A stretch of DNA of 64,000 nucleotides from Maratus speciosus (GCA_963932465.1 OZ010786.1:270476411-270540410), one strand, 5' to 3'. Positions 33,226 through 44,559 are shown, numbered from the stretch's first letter. Notes: generated from the sequence alone by a model not told the origin. Numbers and translations: made by a program.

Positions 33226-33455
33226 ACAAAAATTCAAATTAAAAAACTAGTAAACAAAACTAGTAAGTCTTTTGTTTACTAGTTTTGCAATTTAAATTTT
33301 TGCGAAAATATTTTTATCCTTTTATTCTCTTGTCGTCTGATTCAATATTGCATCAGACGGCAACATGAAACATGTCGAAATGTAAATAAATATTTTGCCG
33401 TTTTTTTTACATTTATGTTTATCACTTATAGCAATTAATGAGTACTTTAAAGTGA
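33057..33455. repeat. Fold-back repeat around a (TA)n/poly-T centre
   Basis: Left arm TCATTAATTGCTATAAGTGA, TTTATTTACTTTTCGACATG, TTTCGTTGCATCAGA; the right arm carries the inverse of each block in order. Between them lie (TA)n at 33,180-33,211, a poly-T run and a shorter inverted pair around ACTAGTAAACAAAACTAG. It is probably a MITE; the ends are approximate and no target duplication was identified. Confidence 0.7.
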
Positions 33456-34429
33456 TTTTTATATAGTTTGCAATATGATTGTGTTAAAATAATGCAGAGT
33501 AATTGCATTTACCCATTTCTAGAATTTGATCTATAGTATTTGTTTAAAGTTACAACCCTAAAATATTTTTTTCAAACGCAGTTATCTGAACTATTAAAAA
33601 ATGAATTCAACTTTTAAACTGCCCACTTCATCGCAAAGAAAATGCTTTTGAAATTTACATTTTAATACCTTATTTTTTTTCATTCTTAGAAAATATACCT
33701 TACTTTAAAAAGCTTATAAACAATTTTTAATGGGTAATCTTTTCAAGTACATTATAAGATTAAAGCACTTTTTCTCCGTTGATACTGAAAAATTACCTCA
33801 TCTTATACCCTTCTAAAACACATTAAATTAGAGAAGGTGATGGTTAGAAATAAATACTCAGGAGATTTTAAGACAAAAATGTTTTAGAAAAAAAATCTTT
33901 TCTCGGAAATGTGCACGTGCTATTTTTTTTTTTCGAGATTTCACTATTTTATGGAAACATTAAGACAATTAAATTCATTTAAGCTAAGAATATTATACAT
34001 TTTCTTTGCGGTATGTAAAAAATCTTAAGATATCATGATGTAATCTCGGATAGAATGGAATTTATTTTATGTTTAAAAGCTTTAAAGAAATTTAAGTTTA
34101 AAGCTTTAAAGAATATAAAGTTTCAGAATATTATGTTTTTTCAAGAATATTCCTATAGACACTTTTTCACGGTTCTACAATATGCAAAGCTCCTATCTGA
34201 CTTGAAGAAAGAAGTATTTTAAAAATATTGTAAAAGTTTCACTCTCTTTAATTTTATAATATTTAAATTTGAAAATATTTATAAGGTATAAAAAAGTACA
34301 ATTTATAAAAATGAAAAAAATCTTGAGTTAATTTTATTTAGAAAACGCTACAATTTTTCTGAATATCTCCATAGACGATAGTCCTTTTAGTACAGTATGG
34401 AAGAAGCTTTAGGGATAAGGAGTAGATAG
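33456..34429. other. AT-rich stretch, nothing recognised
   Basis: No gene or repeat recognised, apart from a short AGTTTAAAGCTTTAAA duplication near 34,070-34,110. Confidence 0.4.
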
Positions 34430-34950
34430 ATGGTAGTGCTTGCACTGATAATTTCTGAGATGAAGCTGACAAAATATCATAAAAAACCCCGGAAAGCCTA
34501 CGACATTGTTTCAGAAAAGCAGGCTTTATATTAAAAGAAACTGAAACACACATTTCCGACGCAAATGAAGAATTAAGCGAAATAAGTGAATTAATGGAAT
34601 GTGTCAGGAATGTAGAAACTGCCGAAAATTTCATTAATATTGATGATGAGTTACCTACTGAAGAAGAATCAGTTGATGTTTGCGATTTTATTCCTTTAGA
34701 ATTTTCTACAAGAGCTGACTCTATTAGTGATGATGAAACAGGCACTGAAACTGGAGATGCTTCCTGCAATATCGAGAATTTCCCAGATGTATCAAAATAC
34801 AGTAAGCAGTTACACAATTTTTTTGTAAAAAAAGATGACTCAGAAGGATTAAAACTATTCACAGAGTTAAAACTTCACATTGAAAAACAAATGACATGTA
34901 ATCGCAAACAAAAGAAAACTTTCGTGCCAGATTTTTTCGTAAGAATGTAA
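34430..34950 (+). pseudogene. pogo/Tigger-like transposase, C-terminal part only
   Basis: A frame beginning near 34,490 gives LRHCFRKAGFILKETETHIS, then the open frame MECVRNVETAENFINIDDEL...KKTFVPDFFVRM to the TAA at 34,948-34,950, with a highly acidic middle. RHCFRKAGF matches the conserved CFRKAGF near the C-terminus of pogo/Tigger DDE transposases. The DNA-binding and DDE domains are absent. A Tigger-like terminus follows at 35,100-35,182, and TAATAAAC just after the stop may be a poly-A signal. Confidence 0.65.
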
Positions 34951-35099
34951 TAAACAGTAGATAAAGGTATGAAGAATTTTATTCCAGTTTTATTGCTTAA
35001 AAAATATTTTTAATTTCTAATTAATCACATAATAGAGGTTTTAGGACATATAAAAATCACTTAATGGAACATTAAGCATTTCTTAGCAATTTTTTAATC

Positions 35100-35182
35100 T
35101 GAGGTTTTCCCAATAGCGGAGACCTCCGAATAGTGGACAGTTTCAGCGCTCCCGAGGTGTCCGTTATTTAGAGTTTATACTG
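35100..35182 (+). repeat. Tigger-like terminal inverted repeat, right end
   Basis: It contains GAGGTGTCCGTTATTTAGAG and ends TTTATACTG before TA. In reverse complement it starts CAGTATAAACTCTAAATAAC, the style of pogo/Tigger termini, with a second AATAGCGGAGACCTCCGAAT motif inside. The left end was not found in the window. Confidence 0.65.
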
Positions 35183-35184
35183 TA

Positions 35185-35870
35185 TTTGTTTTTAGGGGAG
35201 AAAGATGAAATTTAGAAGGATTAATATTTTTTCACATTCATATTCACGTTTCTTGTCTTAAAAAATAAAACTAAAATAATAATAAATCACAAATGATAAA
35301 TTAAAAACATTTGCTTAGTAAAGAACACAAAAACCAAAGGAAAAAAATCATTATATTAATCTCATTTAAATATTTTAAATTGCTTCAAATAAAAAATGTT
35401 GATTGCCTTTTTTGCGCTCTTGTTCTTCGTTAAAATTATTCCTTCTAAATTTATATATAAAATCACACAATCATTGGTCTGCCTTGAAATTTAATTCAGT
35501 TTAAAATAAATTTAGATTGTTATTGATTGCAAGCTAATAGGTAAGGATTCCTTATTGTCATAGGGTTGCTCGTCAAAATTTGATATGATAAATGGAATCA
35601 TTTTTATATAAAAAAATACATAAGGATAATTTTGAATGTTAAAGGTATCTCACTAGGTTTGACACACATTTTTTTAATTAATGAAAAAATTAGTAATACC
35701 GATTATGTCAAGTATATCGATCTGACACTAATAAATATAGTTGTTTGCATGCCTGTTTGTATTCTTTCGTGCTGTGTTCTCTGGAGACTGCTGGGCGCAA
35801 AGAGATAATTGGCTGGAAGTTACTTGTATGTCTGAAGTTATGCTCCTCGAAGACAGTTTTTTGGATTTTT
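35185..35870. other. AT-rich stretch, nothing recognised
   Basis: Spacer between the Tigger relic and Copia-2. No coding or repeat structure recognised. Confidence 0.4.
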
Positions 35871-35875
35871 TTTTA

Positions 35876-36514
35876 TAAAAGTCGTGAGTCGTACAGGCCC
35901 TGAGCTTTTTTATTTATAAGTTTCAAAAAGTAATAAAATTCAGGTAAGAAAACTCGATCCCTTACCTTTCACAGAATTGCTGCAGATTATAATCCATACG
36001 TGAGCACCATATAACCAGGGAACCACCGACACTTTGAGCTGAAAAGAAAATTTTGTGCACTTTTATTAATTAGAAAGATGAAAGGTAGTCCAGGCGTCAC
36101 TTCACGTTTTTATGAATTTAATTATCAAGATGCAAAATGGATAAATATAACTTGGGAAAAAAATAACATGCTACTTTTGTTTTTCTTACATTTAAATATG
36201 TTTAAATGTTTACATTTTTTCTAATGTTTCTTTAGTTTATGTTATTTAAAAGTACCGGAGCTCATGGCTTCCGTTTTATCAGTACATAGTTTCACAAACA
36301 ACTGACGTAATAACAAACAACTGACGTAATAACTCCTTTTCTGTGTAAGAGGAACGCAGTAAAGATGATGTAATTAAAATGATGAAAGACAATAAACTGT
36401 TGCATCAGACAAGTTATTTTAAAAACCTTTTTGTGTGGAACAGTCTTTTTTAGTGGCGTCCTTTCTTGCCAGTCTTTGAAAAACAAATCTTGCCCTTTTC
36501 GATTTTCGCCAACA
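35876..36514 (-). repeat. Copia-2 3' LTR, 639 bp
   Basis: It pairs with 40,685-41,289. It is longer than the partner mainly because AACAACTGACGTAATAAC is tandemly duplicated at about 36,296-36,332 and a short segment around GCAGTAAAGATGATGT is present only here. The RNase H frame runs into it and stops at 36,419. Confidence 0.9.
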
Positions 36515-37431
36515 CCCCCACTTTTGTTTACAAAGTTGTGATCTGAGCTGCAATTGAAATCTCAGTTTTTCAAACTGAGTTTTAGCTAGGGGTTTAGTGA
36601 GGATGTCAGCGATCATCTGTTTAGTGGGACAGTATGTTAACACAATTGTTCCACATTGCACTAAGTTTCTGATGTTGTTGAATTTCATGTCGATGTGCTT
36701 GCAGCGTGTCAAATGTTTCTCATTGGTGCACAGTTTTATGCAGGGCAAATTATCTTCGAACACATGAGTGGGCAATGTTTGTGGTAACTCAAGGTCTTTA
36801 AGTAGCATGAGTAACCACTGTATTTCCTGACCTGCTCTTGATGCAGATGTGTAATCTGCCTCAGTTGTGTACAGAGCCACGCATGTCTGTTATTTCGAAA
36901 TCCAGGAAATCAGGTTATAACCTAATTTAAATAGATTGCCTGTTGTGGACTTCCTATTGAGTTTATCACTCCCCCATTCACTATCACAGTAGGCTGTCAA
37001 TATTGGTGGTTTAATAGTATTAATCACAAACTTTAAATGTTTAGTGGTTTTCCAATATCTTATTAGCTTTTCAATCGCTAACCAGTCAACCTCTCTAGGT
37101 TTTTCATTTCTTCTTCCTAGAATATTTGCACAAGCAGCTATATCCGATCGGGTGATAGTGGCTATATACAGTAATGCCCCACTGCTTGCCTGTATTTTGT
37201 ATTATTGCTCAGTAATTTGCTGTTGGGATATAAATTAAAATAATCTGTAGCCATGGGAGTATACGTCGGTTTAGAATTAGCTAGATTAATTTTTCTTACA
37301 ATTCCATCGATTTAATTCTCTTGATCTAATATCAGACTTCCGTCGTCCGAATGTTTGATATTTATCCCTAGGTATTGTGAGACTTTACCTAATGTTTTTA
37401 TTTCAAATTCCTTTGACAGTTCATTGTATAT
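36419..37431 (-). pseudogene. Copia-2 pol: RT end and RNase H
   Basis: Directly after the stop behind GKERDTV the same frame continues IYNELSKEFEIKTLGKVSQY and LGINIKHSDDGSL, then meets another stop. After frame changes the RNase H segment (36,880-36,419) shows LYTTEADYTSASRAGQEIQW, FEDNLPCIKL, KHIDMKFNNIRNL and DILTKPLAKTQF. The usual STAE-E-Y motif here reads TTEADY. The frame passes through the polypurine tract and ends ~95 bp inside the LTR. Confidence 0.85.
36515..36527 (-). promoter_or_regulatory. Copia-2 polypurine tract
   Basis: The minus strand reads ACAAAAGTGGGGG immediately before the TGTTGG start of the 3' LTR. Confidence 0.75.
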
Positions 37432-38811
37432 TTATACCGTATCCCTTTCCTTTCCCGCAACTAAAATATCGTCTACATAAACTATAATATATGACGTATT
37501 ACCGTTTTTATTTCGTTTGAATAAACATAAATCCGATTCGCATTGATTAAATCCCATTTCTCTTAGAGTTTTACTTATTCTCTGGTGCCAAGCTCTGGCA
37601 GCCTGTTTGAGGCCGTATATTGCTTTCTTTAATTTGCATACTTTGTTCTCTTCACCCTTTACCACATATCCTTCCGGTTGTGTCATTAAGACTTCCTCAT
37701 CTACTAAGTTCCCGTGTAAAAACGCTGTTTTCACGTCAAGGTGGGTTACATCTAAATTTTTGTATACAGCGGCATTTAAGAAACATCTAATGGTTGTGTG
37801 TGCTACGACTGGCGCGAACGTTTCGTCGTAGTCGCTCCCAAATTTCTGCGAATATCCTTTTGCGACCAGTCTTGCCTTGTATCGCTCCACCTCTCCTTGG
37901 GCGACTAATTTAGTTTTAAAAGTCCATATACATCCAATAATATGTTTCCCCGGAGGTGCTTTTACTAAATCCCATGTATTGTTTTCTATCAGCGATTTAA
38001 TTTCATCGTCTGTTGCCGCTAGCCAATTATTTATAATTTTTGGATCTTTGATATATTGTATATCTTCCCACGTTTTCTGATCCTCTACGTTACACATATT
38101 CCCTAATTCCGAATCTATCCGGAGGTACTCCCCTGTTTTCTCGTAAAGATCTCCTAGTTCTATTGGAGTTTGTTGTGAAATTGCGTCCGCGTCATGTTCA
38201 TCACCGCCTAATTCTACTCTAATATCTTCCGTAGGGGTTGGAATGTTGTTTGCGTCTTCTTTAGTGTTATTTAACTTATGTTCTAAAAATTTTACAGTTC
38301 TAGATATCATTACTCGATTATCACCAACCCATATCCGATACCACTTGCTCCTATTATCATATCCCAGAAAGATGCCTTCAATGGCCTTTTCATCGAATTT
38401 TCCTCTTTTAGATTTTTCTATATAAGCGTTGGCCTTGCATCCGAATGTCTTTATATGTGACAAATTCGGTTTTAGGTTATTCCCAAGTTGAAATGGAGTT
38501 ATATTGTTGTTTGCTTTAGTTAGTAGCCGGTTGGTTAAATACGTTGCAGTAAGAATCGCTTCACCCCAAAATTGTCTCGGCAAATTTGCGTCCGAGAGCA
38601 TGGTTCGTACCATTTCTACAAGTGTGCGTTTTTTTCTCTCCGCAACGCCGTTCTGGGGTGAGAAAATTGGTACACTTAATTGACGTTCTATACCGTTAAG
38701 GGTTAAATAATTTTCAAAGTCGTCCCCAAGGTATTCTCCTGCATTATCAGATCTAAAGGCTTTTATTTGTTTGCCAAATTTATTTTTCACGAGGCAATAA
38801 AATCCTTCCAT
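37432..38811 (-). CDS. Copia-2 pol: integrase C-terminal half and reverse transcriptase
   Basis: An open segment of 459 codons. Integrase: AFRSDNAGEYLGDDFENYL (second catalytic Asp), FSPQNGVAERKKRTLVEMVR (catalytic Glu), FWGEAILTATYLTNRL, and the copia KSKRGKFDEKAIEGIFLGYD motif. RT (from about residue 250): [44 protein letters not shown] (first RT Asp), KAIYGLKQAARAWHQ and the YVDDILVAG catalytic motif near residue 450. It is a fragment of a longer polyprotein: the start shown is internal, and upstream integrase sequence is in another frame (38,787-39,122). Catalytic residues look intact, but the polyprotein is broken on both sides. Confidence 0.9.
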   Translation of the reverse strand: MEGFYCLVKNKFGKQIKAFRSDNAGEYLGDDFENYLTLNGIERQLSVPIFSPQNGVAERKKRTLVEMVRTMLSDANLPRQFWGEAILTATYLTNRLLTKANNNITPFQLGNNLKPNLSHIKTFGCKANAYIEKSKRGKFDEKAIEGIFLGYDNRSKWYRIWVGDNRVMISRTVKFLEHKLNNTKEDANNIPTPTEDIRVELGGDEHDADAISQQTPIELGDLYEKTGEYLRIDSELGNMCNVEDQKTWEDIQYIKDPKIINNWLAATDDEIKSLIENNTWDLVKAPPGKHIIGCIWTFKTKLVAQGEVERYKARLVAKGYSQKFGSDYDETFAPVVAHTTIRCFLNAAVYKNLDVTHLDVKTAFLHGNLVDEEVLMTQPEGYVVKGEENKVCKLKKAIYGLKQAARAWHQRISKTLREMGFNQCESDLCLFKRNKNGNTSYIIVYVDDILVAGKERDTV

Positions 38812-39211
38812 TTTTCTAAGGCTTCAGATCTGTGTGAAAGTAAATAAACCATTGCGAACCGGCTATAATCATCAATGAACGTAATAAAATACCTTTTACC
38901 TGTTAATGTTTCTGTGTTCATAGGCCCACAAATATCACTGTGAATTTGTGAAATATCTTCCTTTGATCTATTTGATGCTACCTTAGGGTAGGGGGATTGT
39001 GACAGATTTCCTTCAATGCATTTAGCGCATGTAGTTTCGTGTTTGCAGTTACTTAAACTTATACCTTCCGCTAACTTATGATTGATGATATATTTAATAG
39101 ATTCAAAATTCTTGTGTTCCAAACGCTTGTGCCAGATTGTTATGCAATTTGGATTCTCGCAAATTGTTTGGTTTTAACAATATACCCATACTCATCCCTA
39201 GGACAAATTTC
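38787..39211 (-). pseudogene. Copia-2 pol: gag-pre-integrase and integrase N-terminus
   Basis: The segment reads EHKNFESIKYIINHKLAEGI (the end of the His-containing zinc region), CKHETTCAKCIEGNLSQSPY (zinc-binding Cys pair), IHSDICGPMNT, KRYFITFIDDYSRFAMVYLL (first catalytic Asp). Upstream, about 39,125-39,180 in another frame gives the ITIWHKRLEH-type region. It overlaps the following segment (37,432-38,811) in a different frame, so one frameshift separates integrase from its second half. Confidence 0.85.
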
Positions 39212-39577
39212 CTATAAATTATTGTTTAATTCTGAGGTTAGTACTACATTGTTTTCTTTAACAAAGTAACAAGAGTCTTTTTCGAAAATGACTTTGAAAT
39301 TGTTTTCCGTAGCCTTTTTTGCGGATATTAAGTTGCTCTGCAATTCAGGGCAATAAAGAACATCCTTAAGTGTAACATCATGCGATGAATTTGTACGTAA
39401 TTTAATATCTCTCATACCACATGAATTGAGCTTATAACCATCTGCTATCATTATACTACCGAAATTCCCAGTTTTAAAGTTTATGAAGTTTTCTCTTGCG
39501 AATGCGACGTGTCTAGTACACCCGGAATCAATTACGAACTTATTTACATTTATTGCTTGCGCTTCGTTAGCCAGCAT
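39212..39577 (-). pseudogene. Copia-2 protease segment
   Basis: NKFVIDSGCTRHVAFARENF contains the retropepsin DSG active site, followed by IADGYKLNSCGMRDIKL and VLYCPELQSNLISAKKATEN, the usual copia order. The preceding gag frame ends at 39,577; the protease frame can be read upstream as EFSDQSYHDGDLMLANEA, so gag and protease are one frame apart. I read this as decay, not a programmed shift, since other frameshifts occur nearby. Confidence 0.85.
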
Positions 39578-40550
39578 TAAATCACCATCATGGTAACTTT
39601 GATCGGAGAATTCGTAAACGTTTTCTTCCGAATTTGAGGGGGGTGGGGGTAAAAAATATTTTGACCTACTCCCATGTCTGCATTACCTTTAAAGCAAAAA
39701 TTAGAACTATCTCTTCCGTTATTTTGATTACTTCTGTAATTTCCCGGATTGTTTCTGAAAGAATTCGGATTATTATGAAACTTATACGCATCATTTCTTT
39801 GAAAGTTATTTTTCGTTTTATTTTTCAAATGGTAACCCTCATTTTTCACATGATTTGATTTTTTACAGTATGTACAAAATTTCCTATTTCTAGCATTTTT
39901 ATTTTCTGCCTTGTAGGCCGAGTCGCGAGAGCTCGAAGCGGCTTCCCGATTTTCTAATTTATTTGTCGCATTGTACGCGGAATCACGTGGGTTTAAATTC
40001 GTTTCTCTATTTTCGCGCCTATGTCTATACTCGTCAATTAATTTGTCTTTAACAAATTGTAACATAAGATCGTCTTGGCTACGGCCCTCAAGCGCGGTAA
40101 TTAACGGATCATAAGATCTAGGTACAGAGCAAAGCAGCAAGGCGTGAGTCGGGGATTTCTTCCCCAATAGCTAGCAATTTGTACTTAATTGATAGGATGT
40201 TGTTTATATGACCGACCATGTCCCGTTCTTCGCTCAATTTCTGCGAATACAATTTTCGTAACAGGAACAGTTTTGATGACAAGTTCGACTGCTTTTAAAG
40301 CGTTCCATATCTCCTTAGCATTATCTAAATGCTTAACATGGATAATTTGCGCATCGTCTATGCATAAACTTATAAGCGATTTAACTTTTATATTTTGCTT
40401 AGTCCAATTATCGGTTAGCGGATCTGGGGGGTCGTTCAGCACTATGCTGAATAAATCATCTCTCAATAAAAGATTTTGCATTTTAAATGACCAATGACTA
40501 TAATTTTGGTCATTTAATTTCTCTATGAGAGCAATATATTTTGTGGTCAT
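39577..40550 (-). pseudogene. Copia-2 gag
   Basis: ATG at 40,550: MTTKYIALIEKLNDQNYSHW, KMQNLLLRDDLFSIVLNDPP, LISLCIDDAQIIHVKHLDNA, KEIWNALKAVE. A frameshift at about 40,285 leads into LSSKLFLLRKLYSQKLSEER and GHINNILSIKYKLLAIGEEI, and a second at about 40,140 into LLCSVPRSYDPLITALEGRS. The nucleocapsid region has FCTYCKKSNHVKNEGYH: a CCHC zinc knuckle (C-x2-C-x4-H-x4-C) whose last Cys is replaced by Gly. The tail is Asn/Arg-rich. Confidence 0.85.
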
Positions 40551-40684
40551 ATTTCACATATAATAAGAAAATACAGTTAATGCTCTTTGCTAATTAAATT
40601 CTATATTGTACTTGATAGATAGTTAGGTATAGCTCATAGGGACCAGCCTTCAAGAGACAAATCATCAGTTCATCTCTCATAATC

Positions 40685-41289
40685 TAAAAGTCGTGAGTCG
40701 TACAGGCCCTGAGCTTTTTTATATATAAGTTTCAAAAAGTAAGAAAATTCAGGTAAGAAAATTCGATCCCTTACGTTTCACAGAATTGCTGCAGATTATA
40801 ATCTATACGTGAGCGCCAGATATCCAGGGAACCACCCACACTTTGAGCTGAAAAGAAAACTTTGTGCACTTTTATTAATTAGAAAGATGAAAGGTAGTCC
40901 AGGCGTCACTTCACTTTTTTATGAATTTAATTATCAAGATGCAAAATGGATAAAAATAACTGGGGAAAAAATAACATACTACTTTAGTTATTCTTACATT
41001 TAAATATGTTTAAATGATTAAGTTTTTTCTAATGTTTCTTTAGTTTATATTGTTTAAAAGTACCGGAGCTCATGGCTTCCGTTTTATCAGTACATAGTTT
41101 CACAAACAACTGACGTAATAACACCTTTTCTGTGTAACAGGAACGAAATTAAAATGATGAAAGACAATAAACTGTTGCATCAGACAAGTTATTTTAAAAA
41201 CCTTTTTGTGCGGAGCAGTCTTTTTTAGTGGCGTCCTCTCTTTCCAGTCTTTGAAAAACAAATCTTGCCCTTTTCGATTTTCGCCAACA
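40685..41289 (-). repeat. Copia-2 5' LTR, 605 bp
   Basis: It shares its full length with 35,876-36,514, apart from the 3'-LTR-only duplication and scattered differences. On the minus strand it starts TGTTGGCGAAAATC and ends CGACTCACGACTTTTA. The following bases (GATTATGAGAGATG) hold no primer-binding site that I recognise. Confidence 0.9.
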
Positions 41290-41294
41290 TTTTA

Positions 41295-43028
41295 TACTTA
41301 GATGATATAATTAAAATGCATAATGAAAATCGCAAAAAGGTGTTTTTCCATAGTTCTCTTCCTCTAAGGTTTCGAAAGATTTAAATTTTAAAATATAAAA
41401 TCATACAATTGAAGGTTCGTTTGTGAAAACTGACCGGAGCGTAGGTCCCCAACAATAAGACCCTCCACGGGGAAAAACTATCGAAATTCAAAACTGATTT
41501 TATTTATATTTATCTTTACTATACCGGACACGGACAACGACGGACGGGTCAGCTAGTTAGTACTTAAAAAGACAATTTCATTTATTAAAGAAATCATTTT
41601 GATGTAATTTCCTTTTAATTTTAAAATTTTTGAAGGAAAATTATGTATTATTTGATATTAAAAAAAACATGTCCTTAATACAATAATAATGACAGTTTAT
41701 TCATTTTCTTTTGAATACATTTACAATCTGGTGAAGAGAATATAATGAACTACAATCTAAGTCAGAAAAAAAAAAAACACTCGTTCAGATAATCTCAGAT
41801 AATCTCTTCAGATAATCTCGTATCTCATCAATACATCCTAATATAAATTTTTAGTTTCTATTAGTTTATTTTATAAATGAAAAAATCTGGTATAAAAAAA
41901 GTATTTTTAATTAGCGTAACTCGATATACTCGGTTGAAGATTATAAATAAATATTGAAAATAACATTGTGTACATTATTTTTAAAATATACAAAAAATTA
42001 TAAAACTTGGTTATTTAAAAAAAGGTAGTTCAATTATTTTCAACAGCTTTATATTCTGAAAATACAAACTTAATTGGAACTTTATTCTGTAAAATGCAAG
42101 CTTCTCTCTTCTGCTCGTTGTTCAAATCTCAAGCATTAATAACTCATAATGGATAAATTTGAGGAATGAAAATATGTTACGCTTGTCTTATTGCATAACA
42201 GTAAGATGGTAAAAAGAATGAAAGAAATCAAAACTTGCAACTATGAACACGTTAAAAAAGCGTAAAACATTATGGTAAAAATGAAAATATAGTTTAAAAG
42301 CTTTAACTGCTGAACGATTTTCCATGCACATTCATCACTGTCAGCGTTAATTTTCGCATATGATTTCTCCATAACCGTATCATATTTCATTTATTTAGTA
42401 AAACGATAAGACATTACTCACTGTCTAAATTATTCTGCTTGAAATCTCTGGTTTTGGGAAAAAAGTAATTTTCTTCATCTTTTCAACATGGTTTATTTTT
42501 TCGTTAGATTGAAACTTTTTTTCCTTAAAATTTCAGCAATACTGATAACATTTTCTGAAAAATAATAAAACATTTTTTGCTCACATTATAAAATTTTACG
42601 CAAAGTTAATTTACATAGTACTATAATCTTCTATTTTAATTTAAGTGTAAGAGTCTTCCGAAATATTATTTATAGCATAAATAAGAGTTTTTGATAATAC
42701 CTTAACTGTGCTGTAGGTCATTTACATCACACTTCAATTTTTGTATGATCTTGCGCATTTAATAAAATTAAACTTTGAGGTAATAGGATGCAGTATTAAT
42801 TAAATTTATCCCATATCTTACAAGTAGATAGAAGTACGCAAAGCTAAATAAAATAAAATATAAATAGAGAATGAAAAGGAACTTGTAATAATAAAATAAT
42901 AAAAGCGAGAAAAGTTATCATTCACAAAAAATATTATTTTATACACATAAATTTACACTCTTGCAAGTTTATTACATATAAAAGTTTAATACACATAAAG
43001 GCATAATATATACATAAAAAAGTTCAAT

Positions 43029-43069
<41 letters not shown>

Positions 43070-43238
43070 ACACGTAACAGATATATGAAAATTATCGTAA
43101 ATGCACAAAAATTGTAATCCATATATATAATCGTATATTGGATACATGTAAAGTAAAATACATATATAAATATAATACACATAAAAGTACATACAATATA
43201 AAATATATTATACATAATAAAATTCTATTAAAGATATA
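41295..43238. other. AT-rich stretch with one possible transposon end
   Basis: Mostly featureless. The GC-richer patch at 41,430-41,558 (CGTAGGTCCCCAACAATAAG ... CGACGGACGGGTCAGCTAGT) looks like the end of a dispersed element. (CA)n/(TA)n is at 43,029-43,069. Confidence 0.4.
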
Positions 43239-44557
43239 GTATAACTCTAGGATAGATGGCCATAGTTTTTAAAGATTGAAATAAAAATTCTTAGAATGCA
43301 AATGCAAGAAATATTTTTCATATTTAAAATTCTTATACATATGCTCATCATATTTTATGCAAAAAAATAATTAAATATTGAAAACAAAAAATGTTAAACA
43401 AAATCTAAATTCAAATGGCAGATGGCCATCTCTCCTTCAAGCCGAGGAGAGATGGCCATCCAATAAAGAAAGGAAAAGTGAAATTAAATTGCAAAAAAAA
43501 TAAAACACCTTTCATATAGTTAATCTTGAAAAACATGTAGCAATTTGCAAAGATGCAGTTATAGGATGGAAAATGAGTGAATAAAACTAGAATAAACAAA
43601 ATTTGAATTATAATTTCAATACTTCACTTTCTGAAAGATCTTACCACATGTTTGGAAAGGTCTTGATAATTTGTACATGTTTCATGGAACCGCTGCAGGT
43701 ACCTTATGCATTGTATCCAGATATCCTTTTATGATTTGATATTATATTGTTTTGGACAACCAACTCGGTCATCCTATTCCAATTCTATTTACTCGGCTTC
43801 TGTAGAATCTTATAATTTTAAATATATTTAGTTTTCTTCGCTACTGGAAATGTCGTTTTTTTTTTTTTTTTTTTTTCGCACGTTAATTTTAGGTTTATAA
43901 CTTAGTTTACTTATCAACTTTACCAGTTTCTGTTATCAAAGTTTCCGACTTTTTCAGAATTTTCTGAAAATCGTGTAAGAAATCGTAAGGTTTTATTGTA
44001 TTATTATTATTATTAAAATATTTATATTAGTTAAAATTTAAACAATTATATCAATTAATATATTTATAAACATAGACGTTATATATTTATTTTAAATTTA
44101 ATTATATTTAGTTAAAATCATCACTCCTTATAATTTTGAAATATTTATTAGAGGTGGCCGTCTCTCCTCGATTTTATGTGGCCATCTCTCCTGAAATTGA
44201 AGGACTGATGGTCGCCCAATTTATAGGATCAATAGCCATTGTACGTCTTTATTTTAGGCTTAGAAGTAAAGATAAGATTATATACGTGCCTTAAAGTCCA
44301 TATAGTAAAATGTATATATAACGTATGTACTGAAAAACATTCAGATACCTAAGTCAAAAAAATATTCAACTACTAAATTAAATAAACATTAAAATTACAC
44401 TTACTTTTTATAATTGAAAAACACAACTGCACGTCGCAATAAATAAGCACATTGAACTATTTGACACGAATAAGTTTGTGTTTCAATCTATGATCAAGTT
44501 TTGGAAATATTTAGACTGGCCATCTATCCTCTATGGCCATTTATCATGGAGTTACCC
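43239..44557. mobile_element. 1.32 kb TA-flanked inverted-repeat element, non-coding
   Basis: Left end GTATAACTCTAGGATAGATG-GCCATAG; right end in reverse complement GGGTAACTCCATGATAAATG-GCCATAG. TA precedes (43,237-43,238) and follows (44,558-44,559). The 13-mer GGCCATCTCTCCT and close variants recur as subterminal repeats at about 43,427, 43,443 (inverted), 44,157, 44,181, 44,515 and 44,536, one pair forming a hairpin at 43,424-43,461. TA duplication suggests a Tc1/mariner-type non-autonomous element. No transposase was found. Confidence 0.5.
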
Positions 44558-44559
44558 TA

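Larger units (their letters stand above)
35876..41289 (-). mobile_element. Copia-2: nearly complete Ty1/copia retrotransposon
   Basis: It is 5.41 kb, with direct LTRs (35,876-36,514 and 40,685-41,289) and a 5-bp duplication TTTTA at 35,871-35,875 and 41,290-41,294. Minus-strand gag, protease, integrase, RT and RNase H lie in Ty1/copia order. It is far less damaged than Copia-1, with a few frameshifts and stops and no internal insertion. Its LTRs share no visible similarity with those of Copia-1, so it belongs to a separate family. LTRs read 5' TGTTGGCG ... CTTTTA 3'. Confidence 0.93.

Noticed and set aside
34338..34862. 174-codon minus-strand open frame
   Set aside because: It is antisense to the Tigger-like C-terminal segment, which has the recognisable CFRKAGF motif on the plus strand.
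39560..39600. Programmed frameshift between Copia-2 gag and protease
   Set aside because: No clear slippery site, and several ordinary frameshifts lie nearby, so decay is the simpler reading.
42986..43215. Overlapping Tyr/Ile/Cys-rich open frames
   Set aside because: Produced by the (CA)n/(TA)n microsatellite at 43,029-43,069.
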